Assembly: GCA_041481485.1 (NCBI GenBank)
Contig: JBGPBY010000002.1
Span: 1-59,192, forward strand
Length of the DNA stretch: 59,192 nucleotides
Origin: JBGPBY01 sp041481485
Lineage (GTDB): Bacteria > Acidobacteriota > Terriglobia > 20CM-2-55-15
Direction: 5' to 3'
The notes beneath the pieces were generated by a model, which saw nothing but the letters and a program-made list of their open reading frames with translations, was not told where the DNA came from and made no database searches. The stretch's first letter is position 1. Every line of letters begins with the position of its first letter. This document shows, piece after piece, positions 8,561 through 16,313 of this stretch. A program made the position numbers and the translations under genes.

Positions 8561-8827
8561 TCCGCCAGCGGTCCTGCTATGTCTTTTGGGGAAGAAACTC
8601 ACGGTTTCTGGAATGGCGTCACCCCTGGATGATCGGCTCTGAAGCAACTCAGTTATAGAGTAGTCGGTATCCCGGACTTGTGAAATCCAATTACTTTGAA
8701 TTCGGCAGAATGACGGGATAGCGGTTACACGGCCAAGTGCTTCATAGATCGGTAAACGCTGCGCGACTGATCGCGGGCTATCCCCAAATCTGGAGTGAAT
8801 GCATGGTGCCGCCGGTTCCCATCCAGG
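8561..8827. other. Intergenic region between convergent genes, no gene seen
   Basis: The interval lies between the DUF6152 gene and the end of the ABC permease gene. It contains no supported ORF. An imperfect dyad (CGGTATCCCG near 8666 and CGGGATAGCGG near 8715) might form a weak stem; no T-run follows. Confidence 0.35.
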
Positions 8828-9520
8828 CTAGTACTCCAGGGACCGGACGATCTTCAGCGCAATCAGCAGCAGCATCCCCGACAGCCCGAGCAGGACTGCC
8901 ATTGCAGTCCACGGCATCGTGTGAGTGTTGAGTGGTGAGGCCAGCGACAATACCAGGAAAGTCTGCATCCACGCCGGTAGCGGAACTCGAATCAGAATTA
9001 CAATGGTGCCAACGACTGTGAATATGGTTGCCCAATGCTGATACACGTCGTCAAGAAACGCCGCGAAGAACACTCCGAGTGAGTACACTGCCGTGACACA
9101 GAAGAACGTGGCCACGCCCTGTTTGAACATGTCGGAAGGTGTGGCACTGAGTCGAATAGCGGGGTTCACCAACCAGAGCGCAGACCACGTAAGGACGAGT
9201 ATTACCGCCGTTTCTGCCAAACCCAGCGAAACTCGCACGTTGAACAGCCGCGTGCGCTTCACCGGCAACGACAGGGTATAGTACATCGACCCATGCAAGC
9301 CTTTGCTCCGCTGTAAGCCTCCGAGTTGGGTCTTGACTCCAGCGCCCGCGAGCAAGAGGGCGGCGAGCATGGCAGGTATCGTGGTGGCGCCTACCAGAGG
9401 TCCTGATCCTGCCCCCGCGGGAGGGGGGGGACCCATAGTCAGGACGGTAATGACCACTACTACCGCCAGGACAATTAGCAATCGAGTGCGTGTTTCGTAC
9501 CAGCCCTTCTTCCAAAGCAT
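8828..9520 (-). CDS. ABC transporter permease, six-helix type
   Basis: The 230-residue protein is almost entirely hydrophobic, with about six membrane segments (for example LLIVLAVVVVITVLTM, MLAALLLAGAG, VILVLTWSALWLV, FFCVTAVYSLGVFFAAF and MAVLLGLSGMLLLIALKI). A loop with GLQRSKGLHGSMYYTLSLPV resembles ABC-2-type permeases. Its start abuts the stop of the ATPase gene with no gap, so it is translationally coupled to it. With the ATPase and the YtrA-type GntR regulator it forms a three-gene export operon resembling the B. subtilis ytr and bacitracin-type exporters. The substrate is unknown. Confidence 0.85.
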   Translation of the reverse strand: MLWKKGWYETRTRLLIVLAVVVVITVLTMGPPPPAGAGSGPLVGATTIPAMLAALLLAGAGVKTQLGGLQRSKGLHGSMYYTLSLPVKRTRLFNVRVSLGLAETAVILVLTWSALWLVNPAIRLSATPSDMFKQGVATFFCVTAVYSLGVFFAAFLDDVYQHWATIFTVVGTIVILIRVPLPAWMQTFLVLSLASPLNTHTMPWTAMAVLLGLSGMLLLIALKIVRSLEY

Positions 9521-10414
9521 TTAGTCAGCCCTCATAAGTTCGAGAAAGAGTTCCCTCAGCGTGACCGGGTACGTGTCCACACTGGTTCCGGGCAAGGCCC
9601 GCGCCTGCGCCATGATCTCTTCACTGTTCCGTCCGGATAGGATCGAGACCATCCGGCCCTCGTTTCGGATGCGGTCGGCACCTTGGGCCCAGCGAATGTC
9701 GGCTGGGATACCATCGGCAAAAACAACCTTGATCCGCTGGTACTGTTGCTTGAGATCCTCCAACTCGCCACTGATAATCGAGCGGCCCTGGTTGATGATT
9801 GTGATTTGATCGGCGATCTGTTCCACTTCCGCCAATTGATGAGAAGAGAAAAAGATAGTCGTACCATCCGATGCCGACAACCCGATCAGTTCGCGCAAGA
9901 GTTCTTCCGCCACAACGGGGTCCAGGCCGTCCGTGGGTTCATCAAGAATCAGCAACTCGGAACCGCGCGAAATCGCGAGCAGCAACATCAGTTTGGATCG
10001 CATACCCTTTGAAAGATCGGGGATCTTCTTTTTCGGCGGCAGGTCAAAGGCCTTGAGGTATCTACGTTCCAAATCATCGCGCCACTGAGGGAAGAATGGG
10101 CGGCTGAAGCGAATGATTTCCTCAACTGTCATATACGGGTAGAGTTCCTTATCTTCCGGAACAAACCCAATGCGCCGCCTGAGCAATGCACCCGAATCAT
10201 CGTCCCCAGGCACAATTCCGAAGATCCGTGCCTCACCCTGGTCGGCCTTCGCCGGGCCCATCAAGATCTTAATCGTTGTCGTTTTTCCGGCGCCATTCCG
10301 CCCCAGGAAACCAAAGACGCTGCCTCGGGGAACAGTCAAATTCAGACCGCAGAGCGCCTCATGCCCTTTGAACGACTTTCGGAGTGCCACCGCTTCAATT
10401 GCGCATTCAGTCAT
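9521..10414 (-). CDS. ABC transporter ATP-binding protein
   Basis: The 297-residue ATPase has the standard order of motifs: Walker A GRNGAGKTTT near residue 40, a signature LSKGMRSKLML near 134 (a deviating LSGGQ), Walker B LLILDEPTDGLD, and an H-loop FSSHQLAEVEQIA. The C-terminal ~80 residues form the extra domain seen in CcmA/YtrB-like exporters. It energises the permease encoded immediately downstream. Its ATG overlaps the stop of the GntR gene by four bases (ATGA). Confidence 0.93.
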   Translation of the reverse strand: MTECAIEAVALRKSFKGHEALCGLNLTVPRGSVFGFLGRNGAGKTTTIKILMGPAKADQGEARIFGIVPGDDDSGALLRRRIGFVPEDKELYPYMTVEEIIRFSRPFFPQWRDDLERRYLKAFDLPPKKKIPDLSKGMRSKLMLLLAISRGSELLILDEPTDGLDPVVAEELLRELIGLSASDGTTIFFSSHQLAEVEQIADQITIINQGRSIISGELEDLKQQYQRIKVVFADGIPADIRWAQGADRIRNEGRMVSILSGRNSEEIMAQARALPGTSVDTYPVTLRELFLELMRAD

Positions 10415-10806
10415 GTTCTTCTCCTAATTACTCCGTCTTTCAACTGCGCGAGTTCGTTCTCCAGGAGCCGCCGAATCGCATCTTCCGTCAATCCCGCCGC
10501 TGCGAGCCGTTCGACTGCCGATTGCATAATCAACTGCGCTTTGCGCGAGACGAGTGTGTGCCCCGCAGCTAACCGGCGCACGAATGCTCCGGCACCGTGA
10601 CGGACTTCGACGACGCCTTCGTGCTCCAATTCACGATATGCGCGGACCACAGTGTTCGGATTGATTACCAGTTCTTCAGCGAGCCTGCGCAACGGCGGGA
10701 GCTGTTCACCGGCGCGCAGCGCCCCGGTCTCGATGGCATGTTTCACCTGCTCCATCAACTGGATGTAGATGGGAATACCCGAAGCCGGATTTACGTGGAT
10801 AATCAT
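10411..10806 (-). CDS. GntR family regulator, short YtrA type
   Basis: At 131 residues this is a short GntR protein: a winged-helix DNA-binding domain (QLPPLRRLAEELVINPNTVV, then YRELEHEGVVEVRHGAGAFV) followed by a C-terminal helical tail of about 45 residues. It lacks the large FCD or UTRA ligand domain. Such YtrA-subfamily repressors usually control the ABC operon that they head, and here the gene is first and overlaps the ATPase gene. Autoregulation of the three-gene operon from the region just above 10806 is the natural inference. Confidence 0.9.
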   Translation of the reverse strand: MIIHVNPASGIPIYIQLMEQVKHAIETGALRAGEQLPPLRRLAEELVINPNTVVRAYRELEHEGVVEVRHGAGAFVRRLAAGHTLVSRKAQLIMQSAVERLAAAGLTEDAIRRLLENELAQLKDGVIRRRT

Positions 10807-11199
10807 GCTTTCAACTGTACTAGTCTATCGATACTGTATACGCAGGATTCCAACGATTGTCAATCGTCGATAACGCCGTAGGGTTCAGCGAACGCTCTTC
10901 AGTTGTTGGGAAGTCGGCATCTCGGAAACTAAACGTGGTTGCGATTCGGTCCGCGGCCACTCTACGGTTTGCCGGTAATTCCGGACGAGTCCTTCGCTGG
11001 ATCGGTAAACGCTGCGCGCCAGAGGATTCACAAGAAACACGTTCTGCGAATTCACTCGACCCTCCAGCACCCTGGTAACAGACGCGTTCTTCATTGAAAC
11101 CGGCAAAATCCGCAGGGTCGAAATAATTGATCCCGGGGCGATGTTTCAGTTGTCGTCCCCTGGGGCGGTCTCAGCGGGAACGGACCGCCCGAAGTTGCT
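10807..11199. other. Gene-poor region upstream of the GntR operon
   Basis: The operon promoter and operator should lie near 10807-10870, where an AT-rich stretch (ACTAGTCTATCGATACTGTATA, seen in two halves) is present. A minus-strand ORF at 10885-11106 encodes about 70 residues (for example NVFLVNPLARSVYRSSEGLV) with no recognised family and no clear ribosome site; I treat it as doubtful. The left end of the methyltransferase hairpin is also here. Confidence 0.3.
11163..11190. terminator. GC-rich hairpin downstream of the O-methyltransferase gene
   Basis: GGGCGGTC (11163-11170) pairs perfectly with GACCGCCC (11183-11190) across a 12-base loop, about 10 bases past the methyltransferase stop codon. 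No T-run follows on the transcribed side, so termination strength is uncertain. Confidence 0.45.
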
Positions 11200-12216
11200 C
11201 TACCGTTTCGATGCTTCAATAATCTGAAACGGGGAGTGCGTTTGTAGAATCCGTTCGAATTGGAGTCCGACGGATTCGAGGAGCGCGCGGTACTCCTTCA
11301 ACGATCGTTCACGTCCAGGCAACATGACGAGCATATTGAGGTCCATCATCGACGCCATACTGGGGGAGTTGTCGTCCGGGATCACCATCTCGACAACGCA
11401 GACTCGGCCAGAGCTTGTCATTCGCTTCGCGCACAGAGAAAGGATGATTCGGCACTGTTCGTCGTTCCAGTCGTGAAGGACCTGTTTGAGGAGGTAAATG
11501 TCGCCTTTGGGAACGTCGACGAAGAAGTCGCCCGCAACTGCCTCTGCGCGAGATGCGAGACCTTCCGCGAGCAAAGCCGGGCGAGCGCGCTCCGCAACGC
11601 CTGGCAGATCGAAGACAATTCCTGACAGGTGGCGGTGATTTCTGAGCACTGCGGCAAGCAGCGTCCCGTGCGATCCACCGACGTCCACGACGGTTTTCGC
11701 TTTTGAAAAATCGCAACTTGCGGCGACTTCTCCGGCCACCATGGAGGCGAGACTTGTCATCGCGCCGCCAAATGCCGCCGCATCCTGCGGGTATTCCTGA
11801 TACCACTCGAAGAGTTCCTTTCCCAATGCCTTTGGCGCTCCACGCTCACCGGTTTTCACGGAATCGGTAAGCTTGCCCCAGGCAAGCCAGTGCCCCTGAT
11901 CCGTTTCCGCTATGGCGAAATCGCGCATGGAACCCGGAATATTTGCACGGAGTGTTGCTCCGACTGGCGTGAGTTTGAACACATCTGGCTCCACTTCCAC
12001 GAAAAGCCCCAAACCGGTAGCCGCGCGCAAGAGCCGGTAGGTTGCGTCGGAATGTGTGCCGCATTTCGCCGCAATTTCGGAGCTCGTGAGCTGGAGATCT
12101 GCAACCGCGTCCGGAATGGCAAGACGCGCCAGGGCAGCGACGGTTTGGCTGATCCAGTGACCGGTAATCATCTGCAACATTCGGGCAGGTGGCGGCAGTT
12201 CATTGGTCTGCGACAT
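11200..12216 (-). CDS. SAM-dependent O-methyltransferase (family 2, acetylserotonin/hydroxyneurosporene OMT-like)
   Basis: From the ATG at 12216 (AGGAG five bases upstream; the preceding GTG is less likely) the protein has 338 residues. The N-terminal ~100 residues form the dimerisation winged-helix domain (MITGHWISQTVAALARLAIP, then AAKCGTHSDATYRLLRA). The SAM-binding loop is VVDVGGSHGTLL near residue 176, and the catalytic His lies in LLKQVLHDWNDEQ. This is the plant-type O-methyltransferase fold used in bacterial secondary metabolism. No other biosynthetic genes are adjacent, so the substrate cannot be inferred. Confidence 0.9.
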   Translation of the reverse strand: MSQTNELPPPARMLQMITGHWISQTVAALARLAIPDAVADLQLTSSEIAAKCGTHSDATYRLLRAATGLGLFVEVEPDVFKLTPVGATLRANIPGSMRDFAIAETDQGHWLAWGKLTDSVKTGERGAPKALGKELFEWYQEYPQDAAAFGGAMTSLASMVAGEVAASCDFSKAKTVVDVGGSHGTLLAAVLRNHRHLSGIVFDLPGVAERARPALLAEGLASRAEAVAGDFFVDVPKGDIYLLKQVLHDWNDEQCRIILSLCAKRMTSSGRVCVVEMVIPDDNSPSMASMMDLNMLVMLPGRERSLKEYRALLESVGLQFERILQTHSPFQIIEASKR

Positions 12217-12219
12217 CAC

Positions 12220-12621
12220 GTCTCCTCATCGGACATTTTTGACTGCGAAATCCTACAACAAATTTCGGAATACGACCACCGGGGCAGCGCGGAAGATCAG
12301 TCCCGCTGAGCCTTTCGTCACTGCCGTCACACTACAGTTGTGCTTGTGTTGGTACCTGGCTGGAACAACATCTCCGAAATGATAAGACTCCGGTAACGGG
12401 CTAGTGTTGACCGATCTGTTCTCAACTCCTGATTAGTCGGTATCCCGTAGAAGTGGATTTGATCCGGTAGTACGTGGCGGGCTTTCCCTATAATGACGGA
12501 CCTTAATTGATTTGGGGCCGCCAGTATAAGTGCCCAAGGGCGGCCTCTCCCAGCCGCGAATTCCGCCGAATCCCCGGCCTCTCCGTGCGAAACTGGCTAG
12601 AGTCCTGAATCCCAAACACTC
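12220..12621. promoter_or_regulatory. Upstream region of yaeQ with a consensus -10 hexamer
   Basis: The 400-bp interval contains no supported gene. A perfect TATAAT occurs at 12489-12494, followed by GACGG; the upstream -35 is poor (the best TTGATC is 24 bases away, too far for a standard spacer). It could be the yaeQ promoter with a ~120-base leader. No riboswitch fold was recognised. Confidence 0.3.
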
Positions 12622-13158
12622 ATGGCGCAAACCGCGACGATCTACAACATGTCCATTGATCTTTCGAATGTCGATCGTGGCGTCTACGAACAGATCGAAC
12701 TCCGTATCGCGCGGCAACCTTCCGAAACAATGGAGTACATGCTCCTTCGCATGCTGGCGTACTGCATGGAGTATCAGGAAGGCATCGCGTTGACGGAGGG
12801 CGTTGCCTCAGGCGATGAACCGGCAATCCTGGTTCGGGATATGACGGGCCGAATTATCGCGTGGATCGAAGTGGGACTGCCGGACGCTTCACGAATACAT
12901 CGCGGAAGCAAGCTGGCCGGGCGTGCCGCTGTGTACACCCATCGTGGTCCCCTGCTGATGAGACAGCTTGCGGGAGAGAAGATTCACAGAGCAGAGCATG
13001 TACGGATCTACGTGCTCGATTCCGATTTCATCGATGAAATCTCCGCAGTCATCGATCGACGCTGTTCGATCGGATTGTCGATCACCGAGCAGCAGATGTA
13101 CCTGACCATCAACGGGAAAGACTTCAACACCGCCATCACGGAGCATCGGCTGGCGTGA
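12622..13158 (+). CDS. yaeQ: YaeQ family protein
   Basis: The 178-residue product matches the full length of YaeQ, a PD-(D/E)XK nuclease-fold family. Recognisable segments are MAQTATIYNMSIDLSNVDRG, LLRMLAYCMEYQEGIALTEG, DEPAILVRDMTGRIIAWIEV (the acidic and Ile-Glu-Val strands of the nuclease-like core) and QMYLTINGKDF. E. coli YaeQ was once reported as an RfaH suppressor, but the function is not settled. It is preceded by a long leader and ends shortly before the convergent mug-like gene. Confidence 0.92.
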   Translation: MAQTATIYNMSIDLSNVDRGVYEQIELRIARQPSETMEYMLLRMLAYCMEYQEGIALTEGVASGDEPAILVRDMTGRIIAWIEVGLPDASRIHRGSKLAGRAAVYTHRGPLLMRQLAGEKIHRAEHVRIYVLDSDFIDEISAVIDRRCSIGLSITEQQMYLTINGKDFNTAITEHRLA

Positions 13159-13208
13159 AGTGTTCTCCTGATGGAAAATGCAGCAAAGCCTGGGTTCGCC
13201 CTACGGAT

Positions 13209-13781
13209 CTATACGTCCGCCTCATCGACTGATCGACGAAGAGCGACGAAAGCCTTCAACATTTCCCGGTACGAGAAGTTTGCATTGCGTCCACTCGGAT
13301 TGGGCAGGACGAAGATTTGTGCCCCGTGAATCCGTATCGGTCGCAGGCCCACAACGGTTCCACGCCGATGGATTGCCGCGGGCGCATCGCAGAGCAGCGG
13401 TAAAATCGTACGATAGGCCGTCACTCCCAGCAGCGCGACGATGCGCGGCCGCAATCGACGAATCTTGCGATGGAGCACCTTCCATCCTTCGACGTATTCG
13501 GAAGGACGTAGATCATCGATTCCCGGACTGGGCCGGGCAATGAGATTGGTGATGCCAAGGCGCCAGCTCGGAAGCCGTTCGTCATCTTTGCAGGTCACGG
13601 GTTCGGGCGTCAGCCCCGAATCGGTCAGGAGCTTCCAGAAACGGTTGGAATAGCCTGCGAAGTGATGTCCGGTTTGCGCAGAACGCACCCCGGGATTGAT
13701 GCCGACAAACAGTACAAACAAATCGGATGCAATCCGATCCTTCAACCGCAACTGCGACCATTCCGAATCCATGCTGCTCAT
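13209..13781 (-). CDS. mug: Mug-type G/T(U)-mismatch DNA glycosylase
   Basis: From the ATG at 13781 the protein has 190 residues. It contains motif 1 of the TDG/MUG uracil-DNA glycosylase family, LFVLFVGINPGVRSAQTGHH, and motif 2, VLPNPSGRNANFSY, near the C-terminus; RLGITNLIARPSPGIDDL is also typical. The enzyme would remove uracil or thymine from U/T:G mismatches. The frame is open much further upstream, but that extension overlaps the next gene and has non-protein-like composition, so an internal start (MSSMDSEW, or MDSEW at 13772) is preferred. It is convergent with yaeQ. Confidence 0.9.
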   Translation of the reverse strand: MSSMDSEWSQLRLKDRIASDLFVLFVGINPGVRSAQTGHHFAGYSNRFWKLLTDSGLTPEPVTCKDDERLPSWRLGITNLIARPSPGIDDLRPSEYVEGWKVLHRKIRRLRPRIVALLGVTAYRTILPLLCDAPAAIHRRGTVVGLRPIRIHGAQIFVLPNPSGRNANFSYREMLKAFVALRRSVDEADV

Positions 13782-13888
13782 TATGAACGAGCCAGTTGCT
13801 GCTGAGGCCGAACGGCTCCCAAAGCGATTATCCACATGACCCTTCATAGGCGGCATTGCGTGTTTCGCATAACTTTCTGGACAATTCT

Positions 13889-14569
13889 TCAGCGCCTCAG
13901 CTTCGTCACCTTTCGATGTCCCCAGCCGGCCCTTGAGAGCACACCTGCAATGCCTAATGTAAGCAGCCAAATGCTTGCAAGCTCGGGAACGGCGGTAGAA
14001 ATATCGTTCCCGTTCACGCGAAACGCGGAAGCGGTGGCAAGGGGTGCAGCGATCCAGGGTCCTCCATTCACACGGCCGACCGTTCCGATATCCCCTGTAA
14101 AATTCAAGCGGAAACTTCCAGTATTTCCTGACGTCGACGCAATTATCCAATATTGGGTTCCTGCAAGTAGCGTGGGGTGAAGAACCGACGTCGCAACTGT
14201 CAGTGGAGGAACTGGACACACTGGCGGACAGCTACTCACATGGGGCACATTTGACAGTGAAAATGCCTCAACAATCGAGCCGGGCAAGCCCCCGGCGTCG
14301 GACATCAGCCACACATCCAACGATGGGGTAACGTTGTCAGAAGTTAAAGCTAGTTCCATGAAGTCGAGCGCCGCTGTCTTTTGGGCGATGAATTGCGATC
14401 CGACATCCTGGTCACCGAAAATAGAGGTCGGGCCGCTGATGAGTTGACCGGCATTACTGAAAATGTCTCCGGGTCCAAGATTGCTGAAGATGACAGTACT
14501 TGCTTCGACCGCTGAGGAAAACGAGAAGGTCAACAGGACAATCCCCAAAAGTGTGTGTGCGCGTTTCAT
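13889..14569 (-). CDS. Secreted beta-sandwich protein with a PEP-CTERM-like sorting tail
   Basis: The ATG at 14569 follows AAGGAG and opens with a signal peptide (MKRAHTLLGIVLLTFSFSSA, then VEAS). The ~226-residue protein has a middle section resembling 'choice-of-anchor' domains of PEP-CTERM proteins (SQFIAQKTAALDFMELALTS, GSIVEAFSLSNV, AGTQYWIIASTSG). The C-terminus is VPELASIWLLTLGIAGVL followed by a basic tail (RAGWGHRKVTKLRR): motif, hydrophobic helix, positive charges, as in PEP-CTERM signals, but with PEL in place of PEP. No exosortase gene is seen in the window. Probably exported and processed if the genome encodes an exosortase. Confidence 0.75.
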   Translation of the reverse strand: MKRAHTLLGIVLLTFSFSSAVEASTVIFSNLGPGDIFSNAGQLISGPTSIFGDQDVGSQFIAQKTAALDFMELALTSDNVTPSLDVWLMSDAGGLPGSIVEAFSLSNVPHVSSCPPVCPVPPLTVATSVLHPTLLAGTQYWIIASTSGNTGSFRLNFTGDIGTVGRVNGGPWIAAPLATASAFRVNGNDISTAVPELASIWLLTLGIAGVLSRAGWGHRKVTKLRR

Positions 14570-14701
14570 ACTCTGCTCCTTATCATGTAATGCGGAATTC
14601 AGGAATGGAAAGTGGCAGGAATTATTACATTTGGATTTGCTGCATAGGGAAGAATGTGATTCAGACATTCTTTGCAAGCCTTTGCGGCGTTTGCAGCGCA
14701 G

Positions 14702-15361
14702 TCAGCGGGGTTGCGGTTGGAACATCCTGTGAACGTAGTCCAACAGGTAGTCCGCCGGATACCGTTTGGCGAGCACCGGGTGCGCTGCGGCCCAGGCTTC
14801 GAGGCGTTCAACGACGGCTGGGTTCTTCTTTGGTCCCAACCTTTCTTCCAGTTCCTCAAAGGTTGGGACCAGGGCATAGAGATCCAGAAACTCCTCCACC
14901 GTGAGATTGGGTTTTGGCTGCGTGGAACGTTTGTCGTCGTCCCCCGCATAGACGGGTTGCGCCCAAGCCTGGAACACATCGAAAGTCGGAAGTTTGTCGA
15001 TCCATTTGTCCGCCTGCCGCAGAGCCCCTGTGTAGAACCCCAACCTATTCGGCGGCGTCCATGGCTTCGGTTCATTCCACTCAAACGGTTTGCAGTCGGC
15101 GCCATAAATCCACGGCACGAGCACCACGATACCGGGAGGGATGCTGTCCGAGCCCGTACGGCCTGCAGAAAGGTTGGCGCGAACTCCATTCTCTTGACGG
15201 CCGAGAGGAGAGGCCAGAAAGAAGCTCAACCCATCGTCCCTGCGAATTAGGGTATCGAGCATCTCGCATGCTGAAGCGCTCGGGACCTCAAACAGCAGCG
15301 ACCCGGCAAGGACAATGACTCCAACAATACCAAAGGGGTTCACCGTGGTATGGATTCTCAT
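14702..15361 (-). CDS. Secreted protein of unknown function
   Basis: The ATG at 15361 is preceded by AGGAGG (three bases away) and opens a signal peptide (MRIHTTVNPFGIVGVIVLAG, then SLLFEVPSASA); an alternative ATG lies at 15376. The mature part is about 190 residues with CEMLDTLIRRDDGLSFFLAS, IPPGIVVLVPWIYGADCKPF and a helical C-terminus (VEEFLDLYALVPTFEELEER). I recognise no family. The following gene end at 15426 lies only 65 bp upstream on the same strand, so the two may be co-transcribed. Confidence 0.7.
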   Translation of the reverse strand: MRIHTTVNPFGIVGVIVLAGSLLFEVPSASACEMLDTLIRRDDGLSFFLASPLGRQENGVRANLSAGRTGSDSIPPGIVVLVPWIYGADCKPFEWNEPKPWTPPNRLGFYTGALRQADKWIDKLPTFDVFQAWAQPVYAGDDDKRSTQPKPNLTVEEFLDLYALVPTFEELEERLGPKKNPAVVERLEAWAAAHPVLAKRYPADYLLDYVHRMFQPQPR

Positions 15362-15425
15362 AAGCCTCCTTTTCATTGGGCTGCCGGCGCCTGTGCAGAC
15401 GCGATCCATTGTCCCAAATCTCCGT

Positions 15426-16010
15426 TCACTCTTTCTCGAGGTCTCGTGGCGGCATGTCCGCAGGGTTGTCGGTCCACTTGATCTCGGGCCACACGTGCAC
15501 CCGAGACTTGAAACGCCAACCATTCGCGGTCTTCTCGAAGGTGTCTTCGTAGCCGCCTTCCCAGTGAATGATATCGCCTTGCCTGGTGGTCTTGTTCGTA
15601 ATCGTGAGCAGGGTGGAGGTGGCCTTCGCGCCTCCGGGCGCGGGAGTTATCACGGGGCTCACCACGATGTGGTATTCCGGATACTGTTGTGGCGGTCGGC
15701 AGGCATCCTTACCGCCACCACCCGCGGTACGTAGCTGTTCGTGGCCGCGAAACCAGATCTTGACGCCATTGCCCCACTGCGACGACACGCCAAAAGTTGC
15801 GTCAGGAGTGAAAAGGTTGGCGTAGGTGTTGCCGTTGTTCGTGCAGTTGTCGAGGATTTGAGAGTAACCATCGATGAGCTGGCGAATGTCGATGTAGTCT
15901 TGCGCCTCCAGCTTCGCGCCGCTCTGGGCAGTTCTTTGGCTTACTGCAATACCCGCAAACAGCGCGACACAGAATGCTGCCAACGCAATGCCCGCTGAAC
16001 TTCGATTCAT
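15426..16010 (-). CDS. Secreted SnoaL/NTF2-like domain protein
   Basis: The ATG at 16010 follows AGGGGG and gives 194 residues with a signal peptide (MNRSSAGIALAAFCVALFAG). The mature part has the NTF2-like cone pattern: IRQLIDGYSQILDNC, NLFTPDATFGV, WFRGHEQL, HIVVSPVIT, and EDTFEKTANGWRFKSRVHVW near the end. SnoaL-like domains serve as cyclases, isomerases or binding proteins; the substrate is unknown. Export to the periplasm is less usual for this fold but recurs in Acidobacteriota. Confidence 0.8.
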   Translation of the reverse strand: MNRSSAGIALAAFCVALFAGIAVSQRTAQSGAKLEAQDYIDIRQLIDGYSQILDNCTNNGNTYANLFTPDATFGVSSQWGNGVKIWFRGHEQLRTAGGGGKDACRPPQQYPEYHIVVSPVITPAPGGAKATSTLLTITNKTTRQGDIIHWEGGYEDTFEKTANGWRFKSRVHVWPEIKWTDNPADMPPRDLEKE

Positions 16011-16313
16011 AGGTCCCCCTTCGGATCGAATACGGATTCTGACGATGTGTCGAATTGTAATCCTCCCGCTCGACATCCGTGAGGGAGAAACCGTGAGGGA
16101 GAAAACGTCAATCGGCCGGTTCATGATGCAACCCTGAGCTACAGCTATGAGGCCGTGACGCCGCAGTGCCTGAAGGACAAGCTGCCCAGCTACGCCGGTG
16201 TGGGCAAGAACGGTAGACAGCTCACACCGTAGGCCTGCGCCTGGAACCTCTAATACGGCAGGAAGTAGGACATCTTCCCAGCAGTTTTGTCGTAAGATTT
16301 CCCCGAATTTCCA
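16011..16313. other. Intergenic region with a 14-bp tandem repeat and an orphan coding fragment
   Basis: CCGTGAGGGAGAAA occurs twice in tandem at 16077-16104. A plus-strand frame at 16083-16232, closed by TAG, encodes about 49 residues without a start codon (for example LSYSYEAVTPQCLKDKLPSY, then AGVGKNGRQLTP). Its composition looks like a genuine protein C-terminus and may be what is left of a gene; I cannot name the family. Confidence 0.3.

Noticed and set aside
8661..12447. Exact 14-bp repeat TAGTCGGTATCCCG at 8661-8674 and 12434-12447 in two intergenic regions
   Set aside because: By a simple estimate several 14-bp matches are expected by chance in a 59-kb window, and the flanks do not extend the similarity.
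13782..14219. Long N-terminal extension of the mug-like frame
   Set aside because: It overlaps the secreted-protein gene, is rich in Arg/Cys with no protein-like pattern, and family similarity begins near 13781.
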